A stretch of DNA of 32,674 bases, taken from NCBI GenBank assembly GCA_028565635.1, contig JAOXYB010023958.1, forward strand, positions 1-32,674, given 5' to 3'. This stretch comes from Phoronis ovalis (Eukaryota; Phoronida; Phoronidae). This document shows positions 23,225 through 32,674 of this stretch, one piece after another; position 1 is the first letter of the stretch, and the number at the start of each line of letters is the position of its first letter. Under the pieces are notes generated by a model. It ran no database searches. It was not told where the DNA came from and saw only the letters and a program-made list of their open reading frames with translations. Position numbers and translations under genes: made by a program.

Positions 23225-24583
23225 TCAGTTTTCAGTATTAAGGATGGTGATAACAACATTCCAAACTTAGGTACTAGTGGATATTTGACAATGCCTAATA
23301 TTGAGATAACAAACAACGGTGTCAATAAGTTGCTCAAAAATATCAACATTCATAAGTCTGCGGGTCCAGATAATATACCAGCACATATTTTGAAACTATA
23401 TGAAAGAGATGGCAGATTATGTAAGTCCCATGATGTTAACAACAATCTTTCAAGCATCTTTAAACCAAGCTGAGGTTCCATCAGAGTGGGTTAATGCAAA
23501 TGTTTCTCCACTGTTTACGAAAGGTGACAGGGCCAACGCAGTGAATTATCGGCCAGTATCTCGTACCTGTATATCATGTAAATTACTAGAGCATGTGATC
23601 TGCTCAAACATGATGAAACATCTTGAAAACTTGAACATATTATGTGATGTACAACATGGTTTTCAAAAAAAACGGTCTTGCGAATCACAATTGATTTTGA
23701 CTATCGAGGACTTAGGAAAATTCCTGGATCTTGGTGAGCAGACAGATATTACACTGCCGGATTTCTCTAAGGCTTTTGATAAGGTGTCACGCAGTAGACT
23801 GCTCAGGAAATTAGATCACTATGGTACACATGGAAACATCAACGCATGGACTCGTAGCTTCTTGACTGGTCCTAAGCAGAAGGTAGTTCTGGATGGTGCT
23901 AGATCGGATGAATGTGATGTTACATCTTGGGTACCGCAGGGTTCCGTCCTCGGTCCTGTCTTGTTTCTCCTCTTTATTAATGACCTGCCCAACAGAGTGT
24001 CTTCGAGTGTTTGCCTCTTTGCGGACGACTGTGTTTTATATCGTAAGATCAAGAAATTGGAAGATGCAACTGCCCTTCAGCAAGACCTTGATAGTCTCCA
24101 GCGGTGGGAGAGTGACGGGTTGATGGAATTTCATCCTGTAAAGTGCCAAGTAATCAGTCACCAACAAGAGGACCTTATATTATATAGGACCCTATAATAT
24201 TTAATTATAATATTCACAATCACATAAATTCTGCAAAGGATCTTGGTATAAATCTTCAGAAATCATTAAATTGGAACAATCACGTTCATGGTGTCTGTGC
24301 TAAAGCAAACAACACACTTGGTGTGTTACGTAGAAACATGATCAATTGCCCACGTACAGTTAAAGCTAGATGCTATACAACTCTAGTCAGACCTATCGTG
24401 GAATACGCTTCAGCAGTATGGGGCCCTTACACAAAGGACAACATCAACAGATTAGAAATGTGTCAGAGGCTGCTGTCTGCATTATATAAAAGCCTAGTCC
24501 AAACAATTTCTCAGACTGAAATTGTCTTAGACAGCACGAACTCACGGAATCAGACTAATATAAGTCTAGTCCTGCAGGCATGA
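23225..24583 (+). mobile_element. Non-LTR retrotransposon (CR1/Jockey-type LINE) reverse transcriptase, 5'-truncated and frameshifted
   Basis: Three frame segments form one reverse transcriptase: 23225 to about 23400 (SVFSIKDG to SAGPDNIPAHILK), 23400-24197, and about 24200-24583 (DLGINLQKSLNWNNHV to the end). Recognisable blocks are YRPVSRTCISCKLLEHV, QHGFQKKRSCESQL, FSKAFDKVSRSRLLRKLDHYG, the nucleotide-binding PQGSVLGPVLFLLFINDLP and the catalytic LFADDCVLY. The thumb-like tail includes YTTLVRPIVEYASAVWGPY. The endonuclease domain expected upstream is absent, which fits 5' truncation during target-primed reverse transcription. Frameshifts near 23400 and 24190 make it a dead copy. It lies between the STPG2 and SDR42E1 starts, in SDR42E1 orientation. 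Its 3' end is interrupted by a foldback element, so no poly(A) tail or 3' target duplication can be read. The exact clade needs a tree. Confidence 0.95.
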
Positions 24584-24585
24584 CC

Positions 24586-24979
24586 GGGGGGTGCTCATGG
24601 TTTTTTTACTTCGGGGATGTGCCGCCCAACCCAATCCAAAATTTTAGCTTGTGGTAGCAAACCCAATCCAAATTTTTTGAAATATAAGGGTAGCAATCCA
24701 AATTTTATGAAATATAAGGATAGCAATCCAAAATTTTAAAATATTTGAGTAGCAATCCATTTTTACACAAACTGACTGATGCAAACCAAATTCCAAAATT
24801 CTTTTTATGGATACAAACCTAAAATTAATCCAAATTATTTGCTGTAAGCAGTGGGTTGCAATCCAAATTTTTGAATTTCTACAGTAGCAATCCAAAAAAA
24901 TACAGTAAGACGTATCAAATCCAAATCCAAAATTTTCAACTGGGCTGCACATCCAAAAAATACCTTGAGTACCCCCCAG
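24586..24979. mobile_element. Inner non-autonomous element with GGGGGGT... inverted ends and ~30-bp internal periodicity
   Basis: The left end reads GGGGGGTGCTCATGGTTTTT; the right end in reverse complement reads CTGGGGGGTACTCAAGGTAT, so the termini are imperfect inverted repeats of about 20 bp. The sequence GGCATGACC flanks both sides (24577-24585 and 24980-24988), a 7-9 bp target duplication created inside the outer foldback element. The interior has AATCC(A) at 24633, 24665, 24695, 24725, 24754, 24827, 24860, 24889 and 24919, mostly 29-33 bp apart. There is no transposase; the minus-strand open frame across it only reflects the repeat. Confidence 0.75.
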
Positions 24980-24991
24980 GGCATGACCCTA

Positions 24992-25020
24992 CTATGGACA
25001 GCCCTATGGCTTGTCCATAG
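24992..25020. repeat. Left-arm hairpin of the foldback element
   Basis: CTATGGACA at 24992-25000 pairs perfectly with TGTCCATAG at 25012-25020 around an 11-base loop, which itself contains GCC...GGC. Its partner in the right arm differs by one compensated base pair. Confidence 0.8.
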
Positions 25021-25275
25021 GGTCCTGGCCACCTCATATCTCAAACTAGCCGAAGTTTGAAAACACTTTCTTAATCAAAAAAATGAATGCCACCCAAATT
25101 TTTGCTTCTGTCTATTCCTTGACTATTCCACTTCTTTTATCTAGATTAATGAAAGATTCACCAGCACATCAGAAAATCCAAAATGCACTCTTGAAGGTTT
25201 ATTAATCCATTATATGGATATTATGCTATTGCTAGTTAAAGTTCGGCTGGTTTGAGATATGAGGTGGCCAGGACC

Positions 25276-25303
25276 CTACGGACAAGCTGTAGCCTGTCCG
25301 TAG
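25276..25303. repeat. Right-arm hairpin of the foldback element
   Basis: CTACGGACA at 25276-25284 pairs perfectly with TGTCCGTAG at 25295-25303. Compared with the left arm, a T-A pair has become C-G on both sides of the stem, so pairing is kept. The loop also keeps a small palindrome, GCTGTAGC. Confidence 0.8.
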
Positions 25304-25332
25304 TAGGGTCATGCTTGCAGAACTAATATAAG

Positions 25333-25576
25333 CCATGCTGCAATATTAGTAGTGCAATGGACACAATGTATATAGTGACGGATCAAATGTTAGATACCTG
25401 TTCATCATTTCTATATTTTGAACATTGCCTTTTTGACACAAAAATGTTGGCATCATGAAATTCGGTCACTATGCATGTAATTTAGTATTTATAATAAACG
25501 TAAGTATATATAATATCCCTGGATACAACATCTGTTTTTAAACTTTTCTACTGCTATATTTTTAGTATAATTAACA
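25333..25576 (+). other. SDR42E1 5' flank with splice acceptor
   Basis: Unique-looking AT-rich sequence between the foldback element and the SDR42E1 start. CTGCTATATTTTTAG ending at 25565 is a good acceptor, and the ATG follows 11 bases later. An upstream 5' UTR exon is therefore likely, and the mobile DNA would lie in the first intron. Confidence 0.45.
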
Positions 25577-28500
25577 ATGGTACATCTTAGAAGTGGCAAC
25601 ACCTTTAACGTTAAAGAGAAGGCAGAAGTGCATGTAATCACAGGTGGAGGTGGATATGTTGGGGTACGGCTTGGAAAGGCATTATTGCAACGAGGTCATA
25701 AAGTTATACTGTTTGATATGCAGCCGCCTCAAGATGGCATTAATGGAATGAAATTCATACAGGTTAGGACTGTAAAGAAAAATCTAATCTTTCTATTTAT
25801 CTTCCATCACTCAAGTCCTTTCGTCACCATTAGATATAGCAATTACACCACCTTTCTGTAATAACTTCATTCTACTGTGATGCTACATTTGTAACCAGTG
25901 CTTTGCGTCTATCTGTATGCGTACTGTTAGTCTCCAGGAAGTCATTTTCCTTGTGGAATCATTGAAAGAGATTATGTGAATCTTTCTGACTTAACACAGG
26001 AAATTGTTTATTTCACCCTTGTACATTTTATACTTGAGTAATATTCTTGGGTCCGATTACCCAGGACATTCAGTTGTGTACAGTAGCTATCGCAAACCTG
26101 CTCTCTCTGTTATTACTGAAAAATAACTAGATTGGGAAAATCAGGCTAAAATACAAGACAATACTGACAAAACACTCAACAAATGTTGCAAATGCAGGAG
26201 ATGTACTGTCTTAAAAATTAAAACAGGGAAAATGATCATTTATGAGGCACATATATAATACTTTTGCAGGGAGACATATGTAATCAACAAGATGTTGAAA
26301 ACACTGTACAGGGAGCAGACTGTGTATATCATATTGCCTCATATGGAATGTCTGGTAGAGAACAATTGAATAGACGGAAAATTGAAGCTGTTAACATTCA
26401 GGGCACCAACAATGTTATCAAAGGTAAGATGGTTTCCTGTGAACAGAGAAATGTTGGACATTTGTAAATTTTATTATGTAAAACTCTAACAGTGTCTCTG
26501 TATTGAATTTGGTTATTTAAAATCAAAGACATGCAGTTTCTAATTTGATTCCCAATAAAAAAATTGTCGTAGATGTTCCTCAAAACTGCTTATTATTATT
26601 GTTTCAAACTGACAGTTTGTATTTTTCAGCCTGTGTACTACATAGTATTTACAGACTTGTTTATACAAGTACCTATAATGTAGTGTTTGGTGGCCAGCTT
26701 ATTAAAAATGGTGACGAGTCTCTTCCATATTTTCCATTACATAAGGTATAATAATGCAGCTTTAAAAGTCTAAAAAAGTGTTTTTAAAGTCTTAACGAAT
26801 AATTATTGCCAGATCTACCACTGGTCTGTAATCTATTTGTAAGTGATTTAGTTTAGCTTCTATATTTATACTATTTTTGTTTCAGCATCCAGATAATTAT
26901 TCTCCAACTAAGACAGTGGCTGAGCAGGCTGTTCTGCAAGCAAATGATGGTATAGTTAATGATGATGGAAGACTCAAGACATGTGCTCTTAGATTAGCTG
27001 GTGTTTATGGTCCAGGAGAAAGAAGGCATTTGCCTAGAATTGTGGTAAGAGCTATTTTTATGAAACTCAACTGTTAACAACCATAGTTATTTTCACCCTG
27101 AGTGTCAAAGCCTATAAATGTCAGCTTATATCGTGTAAACCTTTCTTACCTCTAAATTCAAATTTTATATCTTATCATAGCTTCGTTTATAGACTCTGAA
27201 ATAGCTTGATCAGGCCTTTGATCGTCAGTCTGGATATGTTTCCAGTAAGTTCCAGAACTAGAAGTAAGTGACAGCCAGTGAGAACTCTTGACATATCATG
27301 AGAACTAAATTTTTATATGGGGCAATCAGGTACTACGAAGCAGTACACGAGGAAGGGCATGTGGCAAACGGGTCCTTCTTAGAAACTAGTTATATCATTG
27401 GTTGTTGGAAATTATGCCATGCCTTGTGATTGGCTATTTCTAGTTGGGCGATGTTTTCAAATTGACAGGCAGGGAATATTATAAAATATGAAGGTGTATA
27501 GGCTCTGACACTCAGGGTAAGTTATTTTATGTTTTGATAATGAATGGAAAATTACACTATTAATCATTACAATAGCTGACATAATTATGAGCTTGATGTA
27601 CAACATTCTCGAAAATGATTAAACTGTTTGTGAATGTGAGGTTTTCTAATAAAAGTATTTATTTTAGCTTATTTAAAGATGTGAATATAAAAGTGAAAAA
27701 CGTTATAGAATAGAACAAGAGAAGTTGGACGCATAAAAAACTTGTGTCAATGGGAAACTTTGACAAACTAAGGCAATAGGTAGCAGAAGATAACACCTGG
27801 TCTGTGATCATACATTGCATTTTGTAGACATGAAATTTGATTACCTTAATATACAAGCAGCAAATGTTTTATATTTATTGCGCGGACATACTGTCCATTA
27901 TTAAAGATATCTAGTGTTCTGCAAGCTCAGGGATGACTCCCATTAACGAGGTACATTTTTATGCTCCGCTGACGAGGGTATGGTTTCGAAAATATCGAAA
28001 AGGGATACCATTTTCTAGCAATCCATGAATATCTATGTATTTGGTTTTGTATAAATTGAGTAATTTATAAAAACTTCATGAAAAGGGGTGTGTAATCAGG
28101 GACATTTGTCTGCTGTTATTAGTTGAAAGGTTAGGGTGGGGCATCTCACACAAAAATTATGGAAGTCATCCCCCTGGACTTTCAAATCCCTTTTTGAAGA
28201 ACCAATATGTATAATTTTATGCAATAGTGCAAGCAATTGATGTAGTTCGTTATCTTACTTTCCAGACCTACATTGAACGAGGATTATTTTGTTTTACTTA
28301 TGGTGCTGCTGACAATTTAGTTGACTTTTTACACATTGATAACCTTGTCCAGGCACATATCTTAGCTGGAGAAGCTCTGTGCTCGACTAAGAAAAGTGTT
28401 GCTGTAAGTAGATTGGATTTTTTACTTATTTTGCTCAAATCAAAGCTGCTTGTACAAATAATTAATATGAAGCACATTGTCAATTTATCAGTGACACATA

Positions 28501-29966
28501 AACTCATTTCAGTGTGAACTTACACTTCCTTTGTCTATGTCATTAATTAGAGAACTGTGCTTTAGACAGAGTGATATGCTGAGAATCTTTACAAATTGAA
28601 TTGCAAAGCAGATGGCTTGCAAAAAAATGAACTAATTCTATTGGGATTTTCATATTTATTTACTGTTTTCCCATTAGATGCAACATGTTTTGTGCTAAGG
28701 AAAACAAGATAAAGCTGCTTAGCACAACTGAACAGTCACATGTTCTTAGCAAGGTAGCTGATAGTAAAGCATGTGCGCTGTCCCCTATGTTTCTGTAAGT
28801 TTTCTGTTATCATTGTTTAAAACCATTTACTGTAATGGAGGGATATCTTTTTAGCATGCCAGGTACTATGTAAGTACTGAACAGCTGTGCTGGAGAAAAT
28901 TCATTTTTTTAAAAAGATGATATTGTATTTATAGGCAGGACAAGCATACTTCATTTCTGATGGAAAGCCTGTAAATAATTTTGAATTCTTCCGTCCTCTT
29001 GTTGAAGGTCTGGGATACACACATCCAACATTTAGACTTCCACTTGGCATTTTGTATTGGATCGGTAAGGTTGTTTGAATAAAGGTTGAAACTAAATGAT
29101 AATAATCTGATTGTTTTTCCTGAACCTTCACAAATGTATACGTACATATTCGTGTAGGACATTCGTATTGAGTTGCAGTCTATTATTTCGCTCTGAATAT
29201 TAACAAATGTTTCTCCTCAAGAATGTATTATGCTCTCAAATTAACTACTAGGTTCTAAACTTAAATCTTAAACATGGTGTACAGCAGTGCTAAATATATT
29301 CAAAAAGTTTAATATAAATAAAATAAATTCCACTTAACAACACTATATTACTAGACTTTTCTTGGCTCTAAGTAGAAAGCACTGTACTGTTATTAAAAAC
29401 GTACAATAATTTCTTTTTTTAGCCTTCATCATAGAATGCTTACACTTTATAATTGGAAGAGTTTACAATTTCCAGCCATTGTTGACAAGGACTGAGGTGA
29501 GACATTTATATGTGGCAGTACATTAGTATGTTATATTCCAGCCCAATGCAATGAAATGTATATTGCTTGTGTGAAACAAACTAATTTTTCCTGGAAATTC
29601 TCGTACATGAAACATTTAAGTATGTGATAACTAAAAGGACCTTGGATTAAAATCTCACTTTTTTTGTGATATTTGGAGAAAAAAAATTAGATTTTACTTT
29701 ATTAAAAATGTATCTATTTTAATTTCCCATTTTTATTGTAGGTATACAAGACTGGTGTTACACATTACTTCAGTATAGATAAAGCAAGAAAAGAACTGAA
29801 GTATAATCCAGTGAAACAAAATGATTTAACTGATGTTGTGCAATACTTTTTGAAAAGCGGACATGGCAGAAAGAAAAAATCATTTGTTATGAGAATGTTA
29901 GTGGACATTTGCTTGGCTCTGATGTTTGTAATGGTTTTAGTATCAGTTTTACCTACTGTTAAATGA
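25577..29966 (+). CDS. SDR42E1: Short-chain dehydrogenase/reductase family 42E member 1 (3-beta-HSD-like), complete, 8 coding exons
   Basis: Exons: 25577-25762, 26270-26423, 26630-26745, 26886-27044, 28266-28403, 28935-29064, 29423-29496, 29742-29966. They sum to 1182 nt, 393 residues, which is the human SDR42E1 length as I recall it. The extended SDR fold shows a cofactor motif TGGGGYVG (T22-G29), a serine-containing YTST segment (S127), and the catalytic YSPTK (Y157, K161). The family blocks [48 protein letters not shown] and [10 protein letters not shown] follow in order. A hydrophobic segment in the last 25 residues ([19 protein letters not shown]) should anchor it to a membrane, as in vertebrate homologues. 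The enzyme should oxidise or reduce a sterol-like or other lipophilic substrate with NAD(P); the substrate cannot be read from the sequence. An acceptor at 25564-25565 just before the ATG implies at least one upstream 5' UTR exon. Intron 4 carries mobile elements. Confidence 0.97.
27094..27519. mobile_element. MITE in SDR42E1 intron 4
   Basis: The left end, CACCCTGAGTGTCAAAGCCT, and the reverse complement of the right end, TACCCTGAGTGTCAGAGCCT, agree over about 23 bp with one internal mismatch. The 9-bp direct repeat AGTTATTTT flanks the element at 27085-27093 and 27520-27528. Size is 426 bp, with no coding capacity. An 8-9 bp duplication would fit hAT-like or similar superfamilies, but the family cannot be assigned from the ends alone. 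It lies between coding exons 4 and 5 and should be removed by splicing. Confidence 0.8.
27926..28183. mobile_element. Possible second MITE in SDR42E1 intron 4
   Basis: CTCAGGGATGACTCCCAT near 27926-27943 and, in reverse complement, CCAGGGGGATGACTTCCAT near 28161-28182 form imperfect ends of about 17 bp. CAGGG-type ends are seen in hAT elements. I could not find a convincing target-site duplication, so the boundaries are approximate. Confidence 0.35.
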
Positions 29967-31299
29967 TAATTAAATATAATCAATTTTATTTCACATTCCT
30001 TAATTATTATTTCTGCACATTATATTATATCATCACAAAATTAAGGCAACAATTTTATAAACCTTTCAGTTAAGTGCAAATTTGACAGTAAGTATGGTAT
30101 AAATAAATGGTAATATCTTTTTCGAAAACAATGTGAAGTACTGTGAGGTTCAAGCCTCACCATTTGATAGGATGTAGCTGTCCTAGAATGTAATTGGTGG
30201 TGGAAGTTGTTGGAAGTTGATTGGATCTGCTCAAACAACAACCTAAAACAGACAAGTTGTCCTATCTCATGTGAAAATGCGACAGTTTTTCTCAAAAACC
30301 TTTTTTTCACATGGTAAAAGAACAGAATTATTTATCTTATTATCCATGTGAGTAGCGACAAGTGTTTGTTTATAATATTTAAATTATAGCTTTATTCAAA
30401 ATGGATATAAATTGAGTTTTTTGGCTTCCTCAACTATTTTTTAAATTTTTATGCAAAAATTAAATCAGAAAAATCAAAACGGCACAAAAATGTATTTGAG
30501 AATGTGAATATTTGAATTTTGGAATATAAATATTTTGGATAAAAATTTTTTTTTTTCGCAGTGGCCCTAATTTTTATGGGCTGAGGCACTGCTTGTCGTT
30601 TCTGATGTGGATAACAACACCGCTCATTATCTTATGACTAACAGGGGATGTTGCCAGCTATCTATCCTAATAGATGTTGTAGGTCATCATGGAGATTATG
30701 CACTGTGATATAATTATCTATGTAAAAACTGCAAAAGGAGGTCACCTATTTATTGATATGCATTTAGATTTGGATGAGACTTGAGAATCACAGAGAAACC
30801 TTTGTCGCCAGTCTATTCATTAACATCAGGCCTAAGTCGAAATTTTTTGAATCCAAAATTACTGTATTCAAAATTATCAAATTTTTGCATATTGAAACAC
30901 CCTTATGGTCCGTTTCGTCTTTCTGATTTGTTTCCAACAAAAAAATGAAAAATGGTTTAAGAAGCCAAAAGCCTATGGCAACTGGTTTGAGATCCTTCCA
31001 CAAGGTGTCTCTACTATATAGAGACTTACATGTAGTTATCTCCCTTGAAGATATTTTTCTCATGAATGTCATAATAATAGTTTCAAGTTTTGGGTTCACT
31101 TGGGTACGCACGTCTTAAAACTAAGCTTAAACAAATTATTTTATTTATGTAACAATAATTTTTAAATGTTCTAATAATAACGTGTATTCTCTATTTTCGA
31201 AGAAAATTCTAAATATCGTTATTAGGGCATTTATGAAGCGGTAGATTTCTTCAAGACGAAAAGAATTTCCGGAGGGTTAATTTGTATTGTTTCCTAGTG
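29967..31299. other. Intergenic stretch between SDR42E1 and CENPO
   Basis: It begins with the SDR42E1 3' UTR. A run of T followed by CGCAG at about 30546-30560 precedes a less AT-rich patch (30560-30720) with open frames too short to assign. The last 150 bp should include the CENPO promoter and 5' UTR, but I see no clear core element. Confidence 0.4.
30102..30107 (+). terminator. Candidate SDR42E1 polyadenylation signal
   Basis: AATAAA about 135 bp downstream of the SDR42E1 TGA stop. This is a typical distance for a short 3' UTR. Confidence 0.55.
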
Positions 31300-32352
31300 A
31301 TGAATTCTGCTTCCAGCGTTATTGGTAAAGGTATTGTTAACCAAAGCCTATTTGAAGCAATGTCTGCATAAAACATGTGCAACTTTATAATGTGCTTGCT
31401 AAAGTAGAATCCCTCTGAAAAGAGAATGTTCTTGTACCGGGTTTTTATTGTAATTTTTATAATTTAACCTGACCGGGTTCATAATCAGCCTCTCTCTAGC
31501 TTCCTCTGAGCAGATACTGCTAGGCTTGTTTTCACCACATAGTTTGACTTACAACTAGGTGATATATAAACCTCTAAGAGTTTCCTAGCGTATAGTAACT
31601 TCACTAAGCCTGGAATTCAAGCTCCCATCAAAACTGCTCAACCATATTAGACATTCCAAGAAGTCAATGTTCATAATCATGTTTATACATTAGCTTTAAT
31701 AACTGTCCTGTGAGAAATGCACTTTGGCATGACACGAACTTGCACAACTGGTTTTCCTCTGCCTAGCAGATTTTTGCTGTGAGATTACAATTATTGCAGT
31801 TGTTTTTGTTGTTTCTGTTACTGTGTCAAATCACAGGTAAATAGTTGTTGGCAGCACACTTTTACTTGGACGGGTATAAGGTTTTTAGACAAAACTTGCA
31901 TACAATTACCTTAAAAATCACACATATTCACACAGGTGCATTTGCCACATTACAATATCTTGAAGAATGTACAAACAACTTGTCTCAGCTGCAGAATCAA
32001 CAAGACAAAGAACGAAAAGAAGTGGAACAATTAAAAAGCAAGATTCGTAAACTCAGGGACATCAAAACAAAAATGCAAAAACAGCTAGCAGAACAACCAA
32101 AGGTAATGTAACTTAACAATAAATGCTTTACTGCCATGGTGGCAATATTAAGTCCAGTTAAATACCATTTCAGTATGCCAATAAAAGTTAAATCTATAAA
32201 GTAAACTGTTACAGCTTGATTTTTTATATAGGTGCTGTCTGCTATTGAACTCGATCCTGCTCAAGATGAAATCCCTGAAGGCACATCTGAAGCCTTAATG
32301 AAATTGAACAAACACAGACTGCAAGAAATACATTTAGCTTACAGACTCACAG
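31300..32352 (+). CDS. CENPO: Centromere protein O homologue, N-terminal part (gene continues past the window)
   Basis: Exons: 31300-31324 (start codon and eight residues), 31936-32102, 32232-32352. Splice phases agree (1, 0, 1). The second exon encodes a Lys/Glu/Gln-rich coiled coil, with heptads running from LQYLEE through KIRKLRDIKTKMQKQL. The third ends in LQEIHLAYRLTG, matching the LQAYHFTGLSGKL segment that starts the RWD domain of vertebrate CENP-O; the LEECTNNL and KIRKLRD blocks also match in order. CENP-O is a subunit of the CENP-O/P/Q/U complex of the constitutive centromere-associated network. The RWD domains and stop codon are missing here because the window ends. The first exon is tiny and its donor is ambiguous (GTAAAG at 31325 or GTATTG at 31331, both in frame). 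The name rests on recalled similarity, so a divergent coiled-coil protein is the alternative. Confidence 0.78.
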
Positions 32353-32585
32353 GTACTTGAGATTTCATCAATTAAGTATTATCCTCAATTTTATGGCACT
32401 TTACAAAAACCTATTACATTATAACGATTTGTACAGTTTTGATACTTCTTTTTGGAAATAATTTTTAAAATGGATAGTTTATGTCCATTGCTTGTCTGTG
32501 TACTATAAAGCATCTTCAGAAACATTTTTATTTCCTTTTGTTTCTGTTATATCACTCAGTAACCTGCAGTCGAAACATTTTTTAG

Positions 32586-32621
<36 letters not shown>

Positions 32622-32674
32622 ATATATATAAACATATATATATACATATGTACACACACACATACACATATATA
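32586..32674. repeat. TA/CA microsatellite at the window end
   Basis: A TA dinucleotide run that passes into CA-rich sequence and runs off the window, inside a CENPO intron. Confidence 0.9.

Larger units (their letters stand above)
24565..25321. mobile_element. Foldback/MITE-like element with ~78-bp inverted arms, flanked by an 11-bp direct repeat
   Basis: The arm at 24980-25058 is the near-complete reverse complement of 25238-25318; both include GGTCCTGGCCACCTCATATC and its complement. The direct repeat ACTAATATAAG lies at 24554-24564 and 25322-25332 and looks like the target-site duplication. The left end is split by an inner element: CTGCAGGCATGACC at 24572-24585 resumes at 24980. Each arm holds its own hairpin (24992-25020 and 25276-25303). 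No transposase is present, so this is non-autonomous. It inserted into the 3' part of the LINE fragment. Confidence 0.8.

Noticed and set aside
23819-24123. Extra open frames on both strands inside the reverse transcriptase
   Set aside because: Shadows of the LINE coding frame; they carry no domain of their own.
24644-25044. Minus-strand frames with repeated Trp-Ile-Ala peptides
   Set aside because: The peptide repeat just translates the ~30-bp AATCCAA periodicity inside the inner mobile element.
31845-31935. Upstream ATG at 31845 as the CENPO start
   Set aside because: The stretch before 31936 is intron-like and a good acceptor (CACACAG) precedes the coiled-coil exon. The ATG at 31300 joins to it in frame through a good donor.
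1-32674. CRISPR array, bacterial promoters or Shine-Dalgarno sites
   Set aside because: The window is spliced animal DNA. The regularly spaced repeats seen are either a degenerate minisatellite or inside a mobile element, with no unique spacers.

Overview
This is animal nuclear DNA, AT-rich, with small exons, GT-AG introns and little coding density. Gene content and repeat style suggest an aquatic invertebrate, perhaps a mollusc or another lophotrochozoan; the phylum is inference. No bacterial operon, CRISPR array, rRNA or tRNA gene was seen.

Three genes can be rebuilt exon by exon with consistent splice phase. (1) STPG2, minus strand, 21918 down to 9943: ten coding exons, 590 residues, about 13 proline-glycine SHIPPO motifs, a sperm-tail/ciliary protein. 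(2) SDR42E1, plus strand, 25577 to 29966: eight coding exons, 393 residues, a membrane-anchored NAD(P)-dependent 3-beta-HSD-like short-chain dehydrogenase. (3) The 5' part of CENPO, plus strand, from 31300: three coding exons of an inner-kinetochore (CCAN) subunit; the rest lies beyond the window. STPG2 and SDR42E1 are head to head, with YY1-like and ETS-like sites at 22.6-22.85 kb that could form a shared promoter.

The gap between STPG2 and SDR42E1 has taken in mobile DNA: a 5'-truncated, frameshifted non-LTR retrotransposon (23225-24583), and at its 3' end a foldback element with long inverted arms (24565-25321), itself interrupted by a smaller inverted-repeat element whose interior has an 'AATCCAA' motif about every 30 bp (24586-24979). 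A further MITE (27094-27519) sits in SDR42E1 intron 4.

The left 9.9 kb is mostly unexplained. It holds a candidate 63-residue membrane/secreted microprotein gene on the minus strand (3414 to 1478), weak exon-like segments around 4.3-5.1 kb, an eight-unit 20-21 bp degenerate repeat (536-700) and a three-way-junction-like inverted repeat (6897-6968). The window ends in a TA/CA microsatellite. The three main genes work in unrelated processes, and nothing suggests a functional cluster.
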